The notes under the pieces were generated by a model. That model saw only the letters and a program-made list of their open reading frames with translations, made no database searches and was not told the origin of the DNA. Source: Blastomyces gilchristii SLH14081 (lineage: Eukaryota; Ascomycota; Eurotiomycetes; Onygenales; Ajellomycetaceae). Taken from it: a DNA stretch of 64,000 nucleotides. Both the position numbers and the translations under genes were made by a program. How positions within the stretch are numbered: position 1 is the first letter of the stretch; each line of letters opens with the position of its first letter. The stretch is from positions 3,338,619 through 3,402,618 of the forward strand of contig NW_003101682.1 in NCBI RefSeq assembly GCF_000003855.2. The letters run 5' to 3'. Below are positions 25,701 to 37,971 of this stretch, in pieces.

Positions 25701-26656
25701 ATATTTTCTTCAATACTTATTAGAAGAATAGATGTAATCAGCTTTACTCTATTCTCAAGCATTTCATTTGAGATATCTTGACTTTGATTTCAAGAGAGCT
25801 TACTCTATCTTTCAGATTTCAGCTGTTTTACTCTTTCTTTAACTACTTTTCAATCAGCTTTTTCAAAGTTATACTGATCAGAGAGAAGAGAATTTTCACT
25901 TCTTTCTTTTTCACTCAGTTCAATATTAAATTGAATGATCTCATGATCTGATTCTGAGGTTTCATTTGAATCAATAAATCAGTTTATAAGTCTTTTTTCA
26001 ATTAGATTTTGTGATATGAAAATTAGATCTATAATAGATTTCTGTTTCATATCTTTTCTAAAGAATGTTTATTGATCAGACTTGTTAACTAAATCTATTA
26101 AATGCTTAAAAGTTCATTTAAATAGTGTATCTACTCTTACTGCTCTTGTGCACTCTGAGTTTTATCAGAGATAATGTGTATTGAAGTCTTCTATAATTAT
26201 AGAGTTTTTTAAGAGAGTTATATTCAAAAATTCTCTGTTAATTGTTCAGATATTGCTATTTTCTTTCAATGACTTTTCATTATAGATATTTATAAGTTGA
26301 ATAGTATCAAACTCATTCTCTTTATCTATAATATTACTCACTAGAATATCAGAGTCAGATATGATATCAAATCTCAAATTAAATTGATATCTTGATCTTT
26401 TTCTCTCATAGATCACTACTCTTGATTTTATCTCAGATTTTTCAGGAAGAAAGTAGTAATAGCTTGAATGAGAAATGATGTACTTTTACTCAGTATCAAA
26501 GTGTAATTCTTGAAGAAGTACAAAGTTAACTTTTTCTTCAAATACAATCTGAAGCCAAGAATAACTGCAATTTGAGTTTCTATTCACATTATTTTGAATA
26601 AATGTGATTTTTGAAGAGTTTTTAAACTTTTTTTGTTGTTTTTATTGTATATTCAT
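22704..26656 (-). pseudogene. LINE copy 1 ORF2 (endonuclease-RT-RNase H), decayed
   Basis: This would encode the replication protein of a Tad1/I-type LINE. It starts with ATG at 26656. The N-terminal part (about 26650-25950) is an apurinic-type endonuclease with V-L-L-Q-E near the start and an S-D-H-E motif at its end. RT covers about 25080-24330, with D-I-K-D-A-F and an intact Y-V-D-D at 24546-24557. The C-terminal RNase H (about 23580-23220) has D-A-E-L, F-S-D-S-Q and W-V-P-A-H blocks; the first catalytic Asp region reads Y-T-E-D. A Cys/His motif follows near 22930-22970. The RNase H domain separates it from vertebrate-type L1. In-frame TGA and TAA codons are present throughout, though several domains stay open for 60-80 codons. 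Confidence 0.88.
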
Positions 26657-26685
26657 ACTAAAAGAGAGTAGAGATAGAGTAGAAT

Positions 26686-26815
26686 CTAATCACTATCATC
26701 AGATAGTAGATTATAACTATTTTGAAAAGTAGGAATCTCAACTGCTTGCATTATATCTAGTTTATCACCAGAGTCATTTCTCAATTCTCTAATCTTAACA
26801 GAAGTTTGAGAATTC
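26686..26815 (-). pseudogene. LINE copy 1 ORF1, C-terminal piece
   Basis: The last 40 or so codons of ORF1, cut off from the rest by Gypsy-1 copy C. The reading ends S-D-D-S-D-stop, and the same ending occurs in LINE copy 2 near 55270-55287. ORF2 begins about 30 bp downstream. Confidence 0.8.
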
Positions 26816-26820
26816 AAATT

Positions 26821-27138
26821 TGTGGCGGGCTGCGCCCGATCAATCATATAGACTATTCTGTTACACTTCACAGATTCCTACCGCTCCGATTCTCGGTCGC
26901 TGACTCTCAGCTGAAAACCTATGAAATTCCTATTCATTCACCCCGAAGCTCCACCGTGTATGAAAACCCCTATTCTTCCGCCCCGAAGTTCCACCACATA
27001 TGCCACTATGTATGTGTATAAATATTCACTCTGATTGCTGATTCTCACACTTTCTCTTTCTTTCCTTCTCTAACATTTTTCTCTTTGTTATATAAAACAT
27101 ATATATTATACTGATCTATTCGGTGTAGGTCTCTTATA
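26821..27138 (+). repeat. Gypsy-1 copy C, 5' LTR with CpG-rich U3
   Basis: A 318-bp LTR, tgtggcgggctg to ggtctcttata. About 12 CpGs remain, eleven of them in the first 180 bp (U3). A TATA-like tataaa lies near 27017-27022. The adjoining internal sequence to about 27240 is also less mutated, for example around 27183-27193. Confidence 0.94.
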
Positions 27139-30100
27139 CTAGAAAAATGTTCATCATCTTCTCATTAGAAATGATTATTCATCACGAGATATCGGAACAT
27201 GTAATGATGTGGAAGAAAGAGAAACAGTTACACAGACACTGAGTTCTCAGATAGAAGCTTGCTTATCAGTTACTCTGACCCTGCAATAAGATCTTATAAG
27301 AGAATATCAGTGAAAGACCTGAGAGTTCTGACACTCAGACTTATGAGATATTCATACAATTACACTTTTTCAGATCTTACAGATATCACACATTCAATGA
27401 ATGACATGTCTAATGACAATATGAGAGAACTCTCAAATGTGAGTATAGAAGTGATATCACGGTGACTCTGAGTAATATTGAAATTATAACAGCAACAGAT
27501 AGCAGACATGCATGCAACTCAACAACTTCAATACAAAGAGATTCAACAATTAACTCAACAAAGAACTTATGTGATTTCAACATCTATAGAATTGAATACA
27601 AAAGTGCTGAAAGAATACTTAAATACTCTTATATATTTTAATACTTCTGATCTCACTCTCCACTCATCATGAAGAATTAAAATACTTGTGAAACTGAGTG
27701 TAGATAAAGATACCATCAGTTCATTAATTAATCAAGATTGATATATTAAAGAATGATTGAAGAATTGTATGAAATAGAAGTTTTATTCATAAATAAAAGC
27801 ATGTGAATCAGTATTACAAACATCTGATAATATTATCAAATATCTTGATATTCTGTTCTAAGACACTGTCATGCAATAGAAAGTGTTAGATTGATTACAG
27901 AGTATCTGACAGAGAAACACTTCTCTTACAACATTTATTCCTAACTTTAATATCAAGATTCTATAAGCAGGTGATCAATCTTGAAAGAATCAAATAAAGA
28001 TTAGTATGCTTAAGAAGACATTAACTTTCAAACTCTTACAGACTCTTATAAGTGTAGATAAAGATCAGACTTATAAAGGTTTTTGTACACAGCTCTGAAT
28101 ATTGAATGACTGTCTTATCAAGCTTAAGAGTATATAGAATAGTGATAGAAGATATTACATTCACACATCTGTACTGAGGAATAATAACAATGATACAGAT
28201 GCTATGAACTGAGTAGACTTAAATATCTATATATAAGCAAGAGTCTCTGCTGTCTGAACAGACTTCTGAGTCTCTGAAATCACTGCTGAAGAAGTTACTG
28301 ATTAACATCAATAAGAAGTGTGTATTAACTGTAACTGATCAGAGCACCTTGTCTTCAACTGTTGATCAGTCTATGTATATTCTTATTCAAAGAATGAATC
28401 AGCATCTGTCTGCATCAATCACATTACATTAGAGAAAGATTCAGAAGATAACTATGAGAATGCTCTGATGAAACAGGGAAAACTTAGCTTCTGTTCAAAT
28501 TCACAAGCAGGAGCTTGAAGAGGTCAGATAATAATAATTTGAAGAGAAAATAATAATGAATGTGATTCTTGTATCTACTGTGATAGATAACATGTATAAT
28601 ATGAAAGTCATAATAGACAGTGATCTATGTCATTATACAATGATTAAATCTTCAATCATAAGATGTTATAATCTTCAGTATATTCCCTTATCAAGACCCT
28701 GACTTCTCACAGAATTTGATGATTCAAAAGACATTCACACTCATTATATGATGAAACTAAACATAGATGTTGAAGAACATCAATATAAAGATGTCTATGT
28801 ATATGAAGTTGAGAATCTTGACTATGATCTCATGTTAGAACTTATCTGACTATCTGAACAAGGCATCTTATTGAATGCTTAAAACAGAAGCTTAATATTT
28901 CCTAACAATGATAGAATTTATAAAGATAATATTCATAAGACTATGAATCTTACACAGATCTCTGTCAACACTTATGAAATACTCTGAAAAAGAAGTCATT
29001 ATCAAAATCACTGACAGAGTCACTGACAAAGTCACTGATAGCAAAATCATATATTAATCTATTCAGTCAGTCTGATCAATATTAAGAAAGTTCTAGAACA
29101 GTTATTCTGTACTACAATAACAGATTCTCATACAAAACTCTCTCAATAATATCATGAATACATAGATATTTTCTAATAAGATAATATTATGAATATATCT
29201 TATTTACAAGGCTCAGGAGTGAATCATAGTATCAAGTTAGAAAAGAAGAATGATAAGAACTCTGAGTCACTGTGAGACTCTCTTTATAATATGTCTTGAG
29301 ATGAACTTCTTCTTCTTTAGAAGACACTCAATAATCTGTTGAATAAGAGATTTATACATATTAGTAACTCTTTCACTGCAGCTTCTATTCTCTTTGTAAA
29401 GAAGTCAGATAAAGACTCTGATTCTGTGTAAACTATTGAGATCTGAACAGATTGATAAAGAAAGATTGTTATTTCTTATCTCTCATCAATAAAACCCTAG
29501 TATATATCAGATAAGCTCAATGATTTATAAAGCTAGATATTATCACTGCATTTCATAAGATTTATATCACTGAAGGAGATGAATGACTTACAGCATTCTG
29601 AACATGTTATAATCTCTTTGAATGCATAGTCACACTCTTTGAACTGACTAATACTCTCAGTATATTTTAGAAGTATATCAACTGAGTACTCTGAGATTTT
29701 CTTGATAAGTTTGTATCTATATATCTAGATAACATTCTCATCTTCACTAATGAATTCAGAAAAGAATATCAAGAATATATGTGAAAGATATTATAATAAT
29801 TACAAGAGACAGAACTATCAATAGATATTGATAAGTATGATTTCAAAGTCAAGAGTATAAAATATCTAGGCTTTATCATAGAAGTTGATAAGAGAATTCA
29901 AATGAATTCTGAGAAAGTCTCTGCTATTCTTGAGTGAGAGACTCTATATACTGTGAAAGATGTATGAAGCTTCATTGAATTCACTAACTTCTATCAGTGA
30001 TTTATATGAAACTTCTTAGATATGATAAGATTACTTACAGAACTTACTAAGAAAGACTCAGTATTTCAATAATCAGCAGACACTGAAGCTGCATTTATAT

Positions 30101-32178
30101 GAATGAAGAAGATATTCATTAATATCTCTCTGCTGATAATATTTGATTCTGATCATGAAATAGTTATTGAAGCTGATTTCTCTGACTATGTCACAGAAGA
30201 AGCTATATTATAATATAATAATAAAGATATCTTATAATCATGTAAATTCATGTCTAGAAAACTGAGTTCTGCTGAATGCAACTATGAGATCTATGATAAG
30301 AAACTTCTCACAATTGTATACTGTCTAGAAGAATGAGACTTCAAACTCTGAAGTATCTCTGAATTTGAGATAATCACAGATCATAAGAATCTCAAGTACT
30401 TCACAACTATCTGTAAACTCACTGAATGACAGATATGATAATCTGAGTTCTTAAGCTGCTTTCATTTTACAATATACTACTGTTCTGACAGTCAGAACTC
30501 AATGACAGATGCTCTCTTATGATGAGAGTAAGATATATCATCTGATATAACAGATACTTACTGAATGAACTGAGAGTATTAGCTCTTAAATCTGAAGATA
30601 CTAGTTAATCAAAATGAAACAGCTTATGATACTATATGTGCTTCTCTGATTAGAACTGTCACTGATATCTTAACTTCTCTCAAATCTATATTAGATGAAC
30701 TATGACATACAGCAGCTCAAACTAATGAACTTCTTCAAGCACTTACTGAAGCAGTATGATAAGAAGCACTCTGATTTCTCTCAGAACTATGTATAAGAAT
30801 CAACATCTCAGAATATTCAATTAATAATAATAACACTCTATGATTCTGTGAATGATGCTGAGTCTCTCACTCTGAACTCTTATACATCTGAATAATGCAA
30901 GAGATGTATCACTCTTATATAATCAGTCATTCAGATTGTGAATAACTGTATTGAATAATCTCTTAAGAGTTCTACTAATCTAAGATATTAAACAGCATCA
31001 GATATTTTATCTGAAACTGTAATCATTATTTCTTCATTATCTTGTGAAAGAACTGTAGAAAAGATCTGCTGAAATTACTCAATATTTCTGATAGAATCTG
31101 ATGAGATGTGATAATTAACTTCACTATTAATCTCTCTGAGAGTAAGAATTGTAGAAATATTCTGATTATTGTGAATTAATTAAGCAAGAGTGTAATATTA
31201 AAATCTTATAATAAGATAAATACTGAACAAGTTACTGAAGCTTTTCTATCAAGTCTGTTGTATTGAATACATGAATTACTGAGATCTATAGTATCAGATC
31301 AGAGCTATCAATTCATGAGTACTCTCTGAACAAGAATCTGTCAAGTTCTCAAGATTATACACTGTTTATTAACTATCTATCACTCTGAGACTGATAATGC
31401 ATCAGAATAGATAATTCAGACTGTAAAGAATTATCTTTATAAGTTCTGTAATTACTTATAAGATAAGTAATATAATCTTCTTCTACATACTGAAGTTACT
31501 ATCAATGACTGAGATGTTATTTCAACAGATATAAGCTCATTCTTTCTCATATATAAATATTATATGAAAGTACTGAATCTTCTAAAGATTATATATTTTA
31601 CACTGAATCTCTGCAGTCTGATTCAGATCACTGATAATATAGTAATAAAACTCTGAGATATTTATGATTGAGCAAAAGTCTTTATGATAAGTATTAAACA
31701 GAATTAAGAAGATTGAATCAATGTTCACTGAGATCTCACTGAGTAATATAAGATAGAAGATCTAATATAATTGAATCTTAAGAATATATGAATCACACAC
31801 TCATCTCACACACTGAATTATTATCATATAAAGTATAATGTGATAGAAGTTCTAGACAGTCATAACTACTGTCTTGCTATATTATTAGAGATTTATAATA
31901 TCTTTCATATGAGCTTGCTCTGCTGTGCTGTTACTGATCTGTTCTCTTCTTAGCTAACTTCTGACTGACAGTTATCAGAAATCATAGAAGAAGATAATGA
32001 ACTTGAATGAGAGATTGAAGATATTCTTGATAAGAGATTCTACATCTGTGACTGATAATATCTTGTGTCATGAGTTGACTATGATTATCTGACCTGAACT
32101 CTGAGTTCTGTGTTATCTGAGATCACAGCTCTTGATCAATGAGAGCTATGTACAATTAAGAAAGAGAGAAGAGACTAA
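27139..32178 (+). pseudogene. Gypsy-1 copy C gag-pol remnant
   Basis: Decayed polyprotein. Gag begins near 27259. A CCHC zinc knuckle at 28321-28362 keeps all ligands, with TGA at an expected Trp. The protease site at 28616-28624 reads D-S-D. RT (about 29200-29850) carries Y-L-D-N at 29722-29733, so the second catalytic Asp is lost. RNase H follows near 30130-30480 and integrase near 30860-31600. A chromodomain near 32010-32140 shows the W-x-Y-L-V-S-W pattern; such domains bind methylated histone H3 and steer integration in known chromoviruses. Nearly every Trp codon is TGA, and several Gln codons are TAA. No frame is long enough to be active. Confidence 0.88.
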
Positions 32179-32496
32179 TGTAACAAGCTGTGTCTGATCA
32201 ATTATATAGACTATTTCATTACACTTCACAGATTTCTATCACTCTGATTCTCAGTTACTGACTCTCAGCTGAAAATCTACAGAATTTCTATTCTTTCACT
32301 CTGAAGCTTCATTATGTATGAAAATCTCTATTCTTTCACTTCAAAGTTCCACTATGTACACCATCATGTACACATATAAATATTCACTTTGATCACTAAT
32401 TTCTACACTTTCTCTTTCTTTCCTTCTCTATCATTTTTCTCTTTGTTATATAAGATCTATATATTATACTGATCTATTCAGCGTAGGCCTCTTACA
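32179..32496 (+). repeat. Gypsy-1 copy C, 3' LTR
   Basis: A 318-bp LTR, tgtaacaagctg to ggcctcttaca. It has one CpG against about 12 in the 5' LTR of the same element, and it differs from it almost only by C-to-T or G-to-A changes. A purine-rich tract (agagagaagagac) lies just upstream. Confidence 0.94.
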
Positions 32497-32501
32497 AAAT
32501 T

Positions 32502-33860
32502 CTATTTACACTTAGCTAGAGAATTGAAGTTTGAAGATCTAGATAGTTGAGAATTTCTTCTCTTTAAGCTTGCAGTTGTAGATTTACTAGCTCGACTTTT
32601 CTCTTCAGTTTTAGATTCACTTTAAGCTTTATCTTTTCTTCAGTTCTTCTGAGTTCTTGAAGTAAATACACATGCTTTTGAGCTAGATGCATGTTTTTCT
32701 TTGCAATTAAAGCACTTAAGCAGAGTATATTAACATATTTCATCTCTTTTTAAGCATGTTTCACATTTATGCTCACTAGTTTTGTGATCTCTAGCACAGA
32801 ATGCGCATTTTAAGTCTCTGAAACAAGAGATTGCAAAGTGTTCATATCTTTGACAGTTTGAACACTGTGTTTGAGCTTTGAGATACATTCTTGAGTCTTT
32901 ATATTTATGAACTCTCATTTTCAAATCTGCTACTCTTACTTCAGAGATTCTTGATTCTTCAAGTGTCTTTATATATATTAGAACAGAGGCATTTCTTCTA
33001 CTCTATCTAAACTCAATTGAATTAAGTTATACAGACTCTTTTGTTAGTTGAATAGAATTGTATTCTTCTAATTCATTTTTGAGAAGTAGCATTTCTTTCT
33101 GACAGTCAAAGATTTCAACTGAAATATTATGAAGAATGAATTTATCTCACTTTTCATCTCTCTCAGATAGAATTATTATATTTAACAGAGATTTTACTGC
33201 TGATCTTCAGAGATTCTCATTCTGAATAAGGAATTCTGCACTAAATTCAGACATTGTAATCAGAATAATAGAGTTTTTAAAAAAGAATGACTCAATTGAA
33301 GCTATAATGGATTTTTGAACTTTAATATTAGTTATTAACTGAGAAAAGAACTGCTGATTGATTTCATTTCTAATTCTGAAAATGAGATTTGAGTTTAGCT
33401 TATTTCTCTGTAAGATATTCTAATTTGAGACTTTGAGAATAAGTCTTCTATTTCTGGAGATTTAAAGATTTTTCTCTTTTTGCATTTTTTTTCTCACTCT
33501 TCTATTAATAGAAGTATGAGCAGTATTCTTCTCAGTTTTCTCAAAATTTTGAGCACATTTTGAGATAGCAGATTTAGAGATAGCAGATTCAGCTGCTTGA
33601 GCATATATTTTCTTCTGATTTAAAGAAGAAGAAGAAGAAGAAGTTGAAAAGAAAGAAGAGCAAACTGAAGAGTCAGTGATTATATTAGAAATTTTCAAAG
33701 TTTTTAGAACTGTGTTTAAAATTCCAAGTTTGAACTTGATCACTTTCTGTGGTTGTCTAGTCTGAGTATGAAAAATTAATAGGACTTCTTCATTCATCTC
33801 ACTCAGACACTGCTTTTCAAGAATCTTGCTTGCTTTTTCAAGTTTCTGTATTTCAAGAAC
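32502..33860 (-). pseudogene. LINE copy 1 ORF1 (gag-like, zinc knuckles), main part
   Basis: The nucleic-acid-binding ORF1 of the LINE. It has a Ser-rich segment near 33600-33660, a basic patch near 33470-33500, then a Cys-rich region (about 32900-32700) with three CCHC-like boxes: C-S-N-C...H...C, C-A-F-C...H...C and C-F-N-C...H...C. Such boxes bind the LINE RNA in related elements. The C-terminus continues beyond Gypsy-1 copy C at 26815-26686. At least four in-frame stops interrupt it. The true N-terminus is probably missing, because copy 2 has about 0.56 kb more sequence in front of it. Confidence 0.83.
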
Positions 33861-35024
33861 TTATTATTTCTCTATTTCTTCTTTCTTTCTTCTCTTCAGA
33901 ATTTTAATCTCAGGAATAGTATGAATATTGTATAAAATTCAGAGAAAAATATCTTACTTTTTTAAGAGAAGTAAAAAACTATTTCTAAGATCTTTTTTTT
34001 TTGTAATAACTGCTGTAGAAGAATGAGATAGAAACTGCTAAGATATATACTATTATATACTCTCTATCAAGACTTTCTCTCTTCAGAGTCTTGATATTAT
34101 AGAGAATATAAGTCTATTTCTATATAACAATATAAATATTGTCAGCAGAATGTAGAGGAACTGGTTATTTATATCTCAAAATAGAGAACTTTGTCAATGA
34201 TTATATCAATATAGACTTAATTCTTAAATTCAATAGAAATCTAGTATTGCTATTCTCAATCTCTTACAGAATCTATTGAATATTGAGATATTACAACTAG
34301 ATTTAATATATCTCACTGTGCAGGGATCAAAGGCTCAGTCAGATCTTGAGATATACTGAATTTATAGTTATTAATGTACTGTTAACTTGTTCTGTTGACT
34401 TATTATCTGCTACTTATGTATTGAATACTGTTGTCAAGATATCTTTTTATATTATTCTGCTGAAGATGAGTCAGATTGAGAGAAATAGTACAAGAGTGAG
34501 ACTTGATATTAAAGTCTAGATACACTGAAGACAGACTGCAGAGATTACACTTCAGAAGTGTTCATTGATTATATACTTGATATTATCACTGAGATATCTT
34601 TTTGTATTTTTCTGCCAGGGATGAGCCAGCTTGAGAAGAGTGATACAAGGATGAGACTTGGTGTTAGTGTTTTGAAATATCAAAGATGAACAGGGTTTTT
34701 GCAGAGATCACTCCTCAGATATCTTCACAATTACAGATCAGAAGTCTTCCAAAATCAAGAAGATTGACACATATGGCTAGATCTCTTCATCTTACAATTT
34801 GTATGGCAATTTGGCCCGGGATTGTGATGTGATAGAGGAGAACAGGGGATAATCCCACACAGGAGTTTTGAACACTGTCTGGTTCATGTTTGGCTGAATA
34901 ACTTCATCACCACACGTGGTATGCGGTCGGTGATGGGGTCAAAATGCTTGTATGATCGAGGGCTTTTCGATGAATCTATCGGCGGGTTCTTATTCGAAAA
35001 ATCGAGCGAGTTCGTGGTGAAGCG
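33861..35024 (-). other. LINE copy 1 5' UTR with two promoter-like monomers
   Basis: No coding sequence is recognised. The part at about 34600-35024 keeps many CG and GG dinucleotides, whereas 33861-34590 is fully mutated. Two related segments of about 120 bp, one spared and one mutated, lie near 34560-34700 and 34400-34560; the same pair occurs in LINE copy 2 at 53183 and 53338. Confidence 0.7.
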
Positions 35025-35523
35025 GTTGTTTTATTATCTTTTAATCACTGTCTATCATAGCTTTCATATTAAAATATCTTAATGCACACGAGCCTCTGTG
35101 TACAAAGACATTGCAGAGCTAAGCTTATAACAGAAGACTCTGCAAGATTGATTTTACAGCTTATTAATAAAAGAGATAGAACTGTAACTGCAGTGAAAGC
35201 ATGTCTCTAAAGATGAAATAAGATTGACTTGAGAATAAGTTGAATAATGATATAGATAATTAATGAAAGACTGAAGAGAAATCTGCAGAACTGAGAGATG
35301 AATTAATTATCAAAGATAATGACTGCAGCTGTTTTCTTAATTAAGTTAAGAATGAAGTGAATAAGAGATATTCTCTATAATATCTAATAATACAGTAAGC
35401 TCTTTGAATGATAGTTTTCTTTTTACAGACTACTGTTAATGAAGATATATCAGAACTATGAATCTCACAGTAATAAAACTTAATCTCAGATAATATATCA
35501 GTTTCAATAGACTGTTTACAGAC
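35025..35523. other. AT-rich stretch with no recognised gene
   Basis: A minus-strand stop-free stretch of 65 codons (35341-35538) and the frame beyond the solo LTR may belong to one older decayed gene, but no domain is recognised. A short phrase near 35050-35075 resembles the Gypsy-1 protease region near 15770-15795, so the segment may include an old gypsy scrap. Confidence 0.4.
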
Positions 35524-35782
35524 TGTAAGAAATTTCACTTCTTGCAGATTCTTTATCTCTATTTTCTATCTCTTATATAATCAATAGAGTTAGCAGCTCT
35601 TGACTACATATAACTATATAGACTGAAGTTCATGAATACTATTTATAACTCAGCTTGAATACTATTATATATTTAACTTCTATATTTTATCTTTCTATCA
35701 TGAATACTTCTAGCAGTTAACAGTATATATCATATCAAGCTGCAAAGATCTGAATAATTGTCTGTAAGCACTTATTCTTACA
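35524..35782. repeat. Gypsy-2 solo LTR
   Basis: A 259-bp LTR starting tgtaagaaatt and ending attcttaca, the same family as 37715-37971, 46047-46303 and 48324-48580. No internal sequence adjoins it. The flanks are cagac (35519-35523) and caggc (35783-35787), a 5-bp duplication with one G-to-A change, as expected after recombination between two LTRs removed the body. Confidence 0.88.
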
Positions 35783-36234
35783 CAGGCTTAAGAGACTGCT
35801 GTTAATTACATGAAGTGTTAATATATCTAGAATAATTGAGAGAGTTCAGACTCATTTATCACAGAATCTGTGACTGTAGAAGAATCTGATTTCACTGTAT
35901 ATATTTATTTACAGTTCTACACAGTGTAAAGAGATAATCAGTGATAGAAAAGATATAATGAGAGAAGAGTATAATACCTGAGTTCTCTGAGTGTAGTATT
36001 GAAGACACACAGCTGTAGAAGTAGTAGAATACTGTAAAGAAATAAATTGATTAAGAGACTGATTTTGTAAGCAGTGAAAACAGGCTTTTGACACATTATT
36101 CATTCTTGAGAATCTATGAGAGATGGTTGATCAGATGCATTATCTATTCAAGAATCTGTACAGAGTAGATTGTTAATCAGATGCATTATCTATTCAAGAA
36201 TCTGTACAGAGTAGATGATATGATAGTGCAATGT

Positions 36235-36376
36235 CACGGGATTGCGCTTCGCTTAATTCTACATCAATCAGTGGGCTGTATTCGCGCCAAGAACCTCAAA
36301 AAGGAAATTCTTCACTTTTAATGACCAGGGTTTTCATCATATATTTGCTTCGCTTCGCTCCGCAAATGAACACTAG
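36235..36376 (+). mobile_element. Possible Helitron 3' end remnant
   Basis: A short CG-containing island in otherwise mutated DNA. It ends with an inverted repeat, atttgc at 36343-36348 and gcaaat at 36362-36367 around a ttcgcttcgctcc core, then six bases later CTAG (36373-36376) followed by T. Helitrons end in CTRR preceded by a hairpin about ten bases upstream and insert before T. A convincing 5' TC end is not seen, so this is a hypothesis only. Confidence 0.3.
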
Positions 36377-36647
36377 TTAAGAAATCAAGTCTCAAGATAA
36401 AAATATAAGTTTTTATACATAATAAAACTTCTGAGAAGTTTTAATTTAAATAATTTAAGCTTTATAAAATACTCAAATCACACTCTGCAGTATATATTAT
36501 CTGTAGTATATACTAATCATGTATTGTACATGTAAAAAGGTAAATCTTATCTTATTCTTCTAAGATGAGAATGAGCGGGCGGCTATACATATATATATAT
36601 ACATGCTTGATTGTTTATTGTGATTGACTTTACAGAAGAAAGAAGTG

Positions 36648-36739
36648 AAAGCCTCAGAATGAAAGAGATAAAAGTCTTAGAATGAAAGAGATAAAAGTCT
36701 CAGAAAGAAAGAGATAAAAGTCTCAGAAAGAAAGAAGTA
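36648..36739. repeat. 23-bp purine-rich tandem repeat, four units
   Basis: Units start at 36648, 36671, 36694 and 36717; each is like aaagtctcag followed by aaagaaagagata. They differ at a few purine or pyrimidine transitions. Confidence 0.85.
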
Positions 36740-37714
36740 GAAGCTCTGAGAAGTAAAAAGTAAATATGCTTTCAGATGAAGAAATAAGAATACAGTGAAA
36801 GAAGAGAGAAGTAGAAGCTCTGAGAAGTAGTAAGAGTAAATACTATAGTCTCTCTGTCTGAAAAGAGATGAATGCATGAAAATGAGATGATGAAATAAAA
36901 AATGAGATTGAAAGAAGATGATAGAAATTACTAAATATCACAGGCACTAAATCTGATAAGAAATGAGAGAGTGAGTACTAGGTCTTTTTCAGATACAGAT
37001 TAATATTCTTCTTATATAAGAGATGAGTAAAGAAAGAGATTGAAATAATGAGATAATAGTGTAATGAAAACAATAAATATAAATGAGATAATGAGTTTCA
37101 AATAATAAGATAATAAAAAGCTAAGCAGATATTATAGAGAATCGTATCTTTTATAGAATAAGAAGATATACACAGTAGATTTATGAGAATGAATAAAGAA
37201 ATCAAAGATAAACAACTGTAAAATCAAGAGTGAATATAAATAAAAGAGAATAAGAAAATTAAAAATGATAAAGAGATAGAATCTTTTGTTAAAAGACTGA
37301 AAGTAATGTAAGTAAATAATCTATAAGTATATAATATAATCAGTTATTTCTCTCTTTTTCTTTTATTTCTTTTCTCTCTTCTTTTTTCTTACTATCTTTT
37401 CTTAACCATTCTTGTTATTATGTAATAAAATCAAATTTTATCAAAATCTAGAGAACTTGCAGTAATGAGTTTAAGAGAAGTATTCAGAATATCAGATATG
37501 AGAGAACTAATTAATATTGTTAATTATCTTAATAGAGATAGTATAACAAAGGCATTGAAAAGATTAATCTGATTATTAAGTCAGAAAGAGTGTAATACTC
37601 TCCTTAATATAAGTAATAAGAAGAAGATAGTAGAGAAGATAAATAAAATAGAAAAGCTGAGACCTTATTTTTCAATATCTAAGATAATTCAAAGAAGTGA
37701 TAAGAGAAAGATAA

Positions 37715-37971
37715 TGTAAGAAATCTCACTTCTCGCGGATTCTTTACCTCTATTCCTATCTGTCATATAATCAATAGAGTTAGCAGCTCTTGACTACACA
37801 CAACTATATAGACTGAAGTCTATGAATACTATTTATAACTCAGCTTGAATACTAATATACATTTAATTTCTACATTTATCTTTCTACTGTGAATACTTCT
37901 AGTAGTTAACAGTATATATCACATCAAGCTGCAAACATCTGAATAACTGTCTATGAGCACTTATTCTTACA
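37715..37971 (+). repeat. Gypsy-2 5' LTR
   Basis: A 257-bp LTR with short inverted ends (tgtaagaa and ttcttaca). It keeps two CpGs (ctcgcgg near 37735). The 5' LTR is not clearly less mutated than the 3' LTR here, unlike in Gypsy-1. Confidence 0.92.

Larger units (their letters stand above)
26821..32496 (+). mobile_element. Gypsy-1 copy C, complete but decayed
   Basis: A full-length chromovirus of 5676 bp on the plus strand, with two 318-bp LTRs and the 5-bp duplication aaatt (26816-26820 and 32497-32501). It is inserted within ORF1 of LINE copy 1, so it is the younger of the two. It has the best preserved coding frame of the three Gypsy-1 copies. Confidence 0.95.
22330..35024 (-). mobile_element. 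Tad1-like LINE copy 1, split by Gypsy-1 copy C
   Basis: A non-LTR retrotransposon on the minus strand. The 3' end at 22330-22350 is an (AAT)n tail preceded by gaagaat. ORF2 (endonuclease, RT, RNase H), ORF1 (zinc knuckles) and a long 5' UTR follow to the right. Gypsy-1 copy C interrupts it at 26820, inside the end of ORF1. The 5' end is placed near 35024, where similarity to LINE copy 2 stops. I could not find a convincing target-site duplication, so the 5' end may be slightly truncated. Relative to copy 2 it lacks about 0.56 kb before ORF1 but keeps the zinc-knuckle part of ORF1 that copy 2 has lost. Confidence 0.88.
35783..37714. other. Unassigned segment with short repeats
   Basis: I see no recognisable gene before 37450. 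A minus-strand stop-free stretch at 35909-36103 has no known motif. A 41-bp direct repeat lies at 36130-36170 and 36176-36216 (period 46). A GC-richer island lies at 36235-36376. Four units of a 23-bp purine repeat run from 36648 to 36739, followed by related aagtagaagctctgag phrases to about 36840. From about 37450 a decayed plus-strand frame begins and continues beyond Gypsy-2. Confidence 0.5.
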
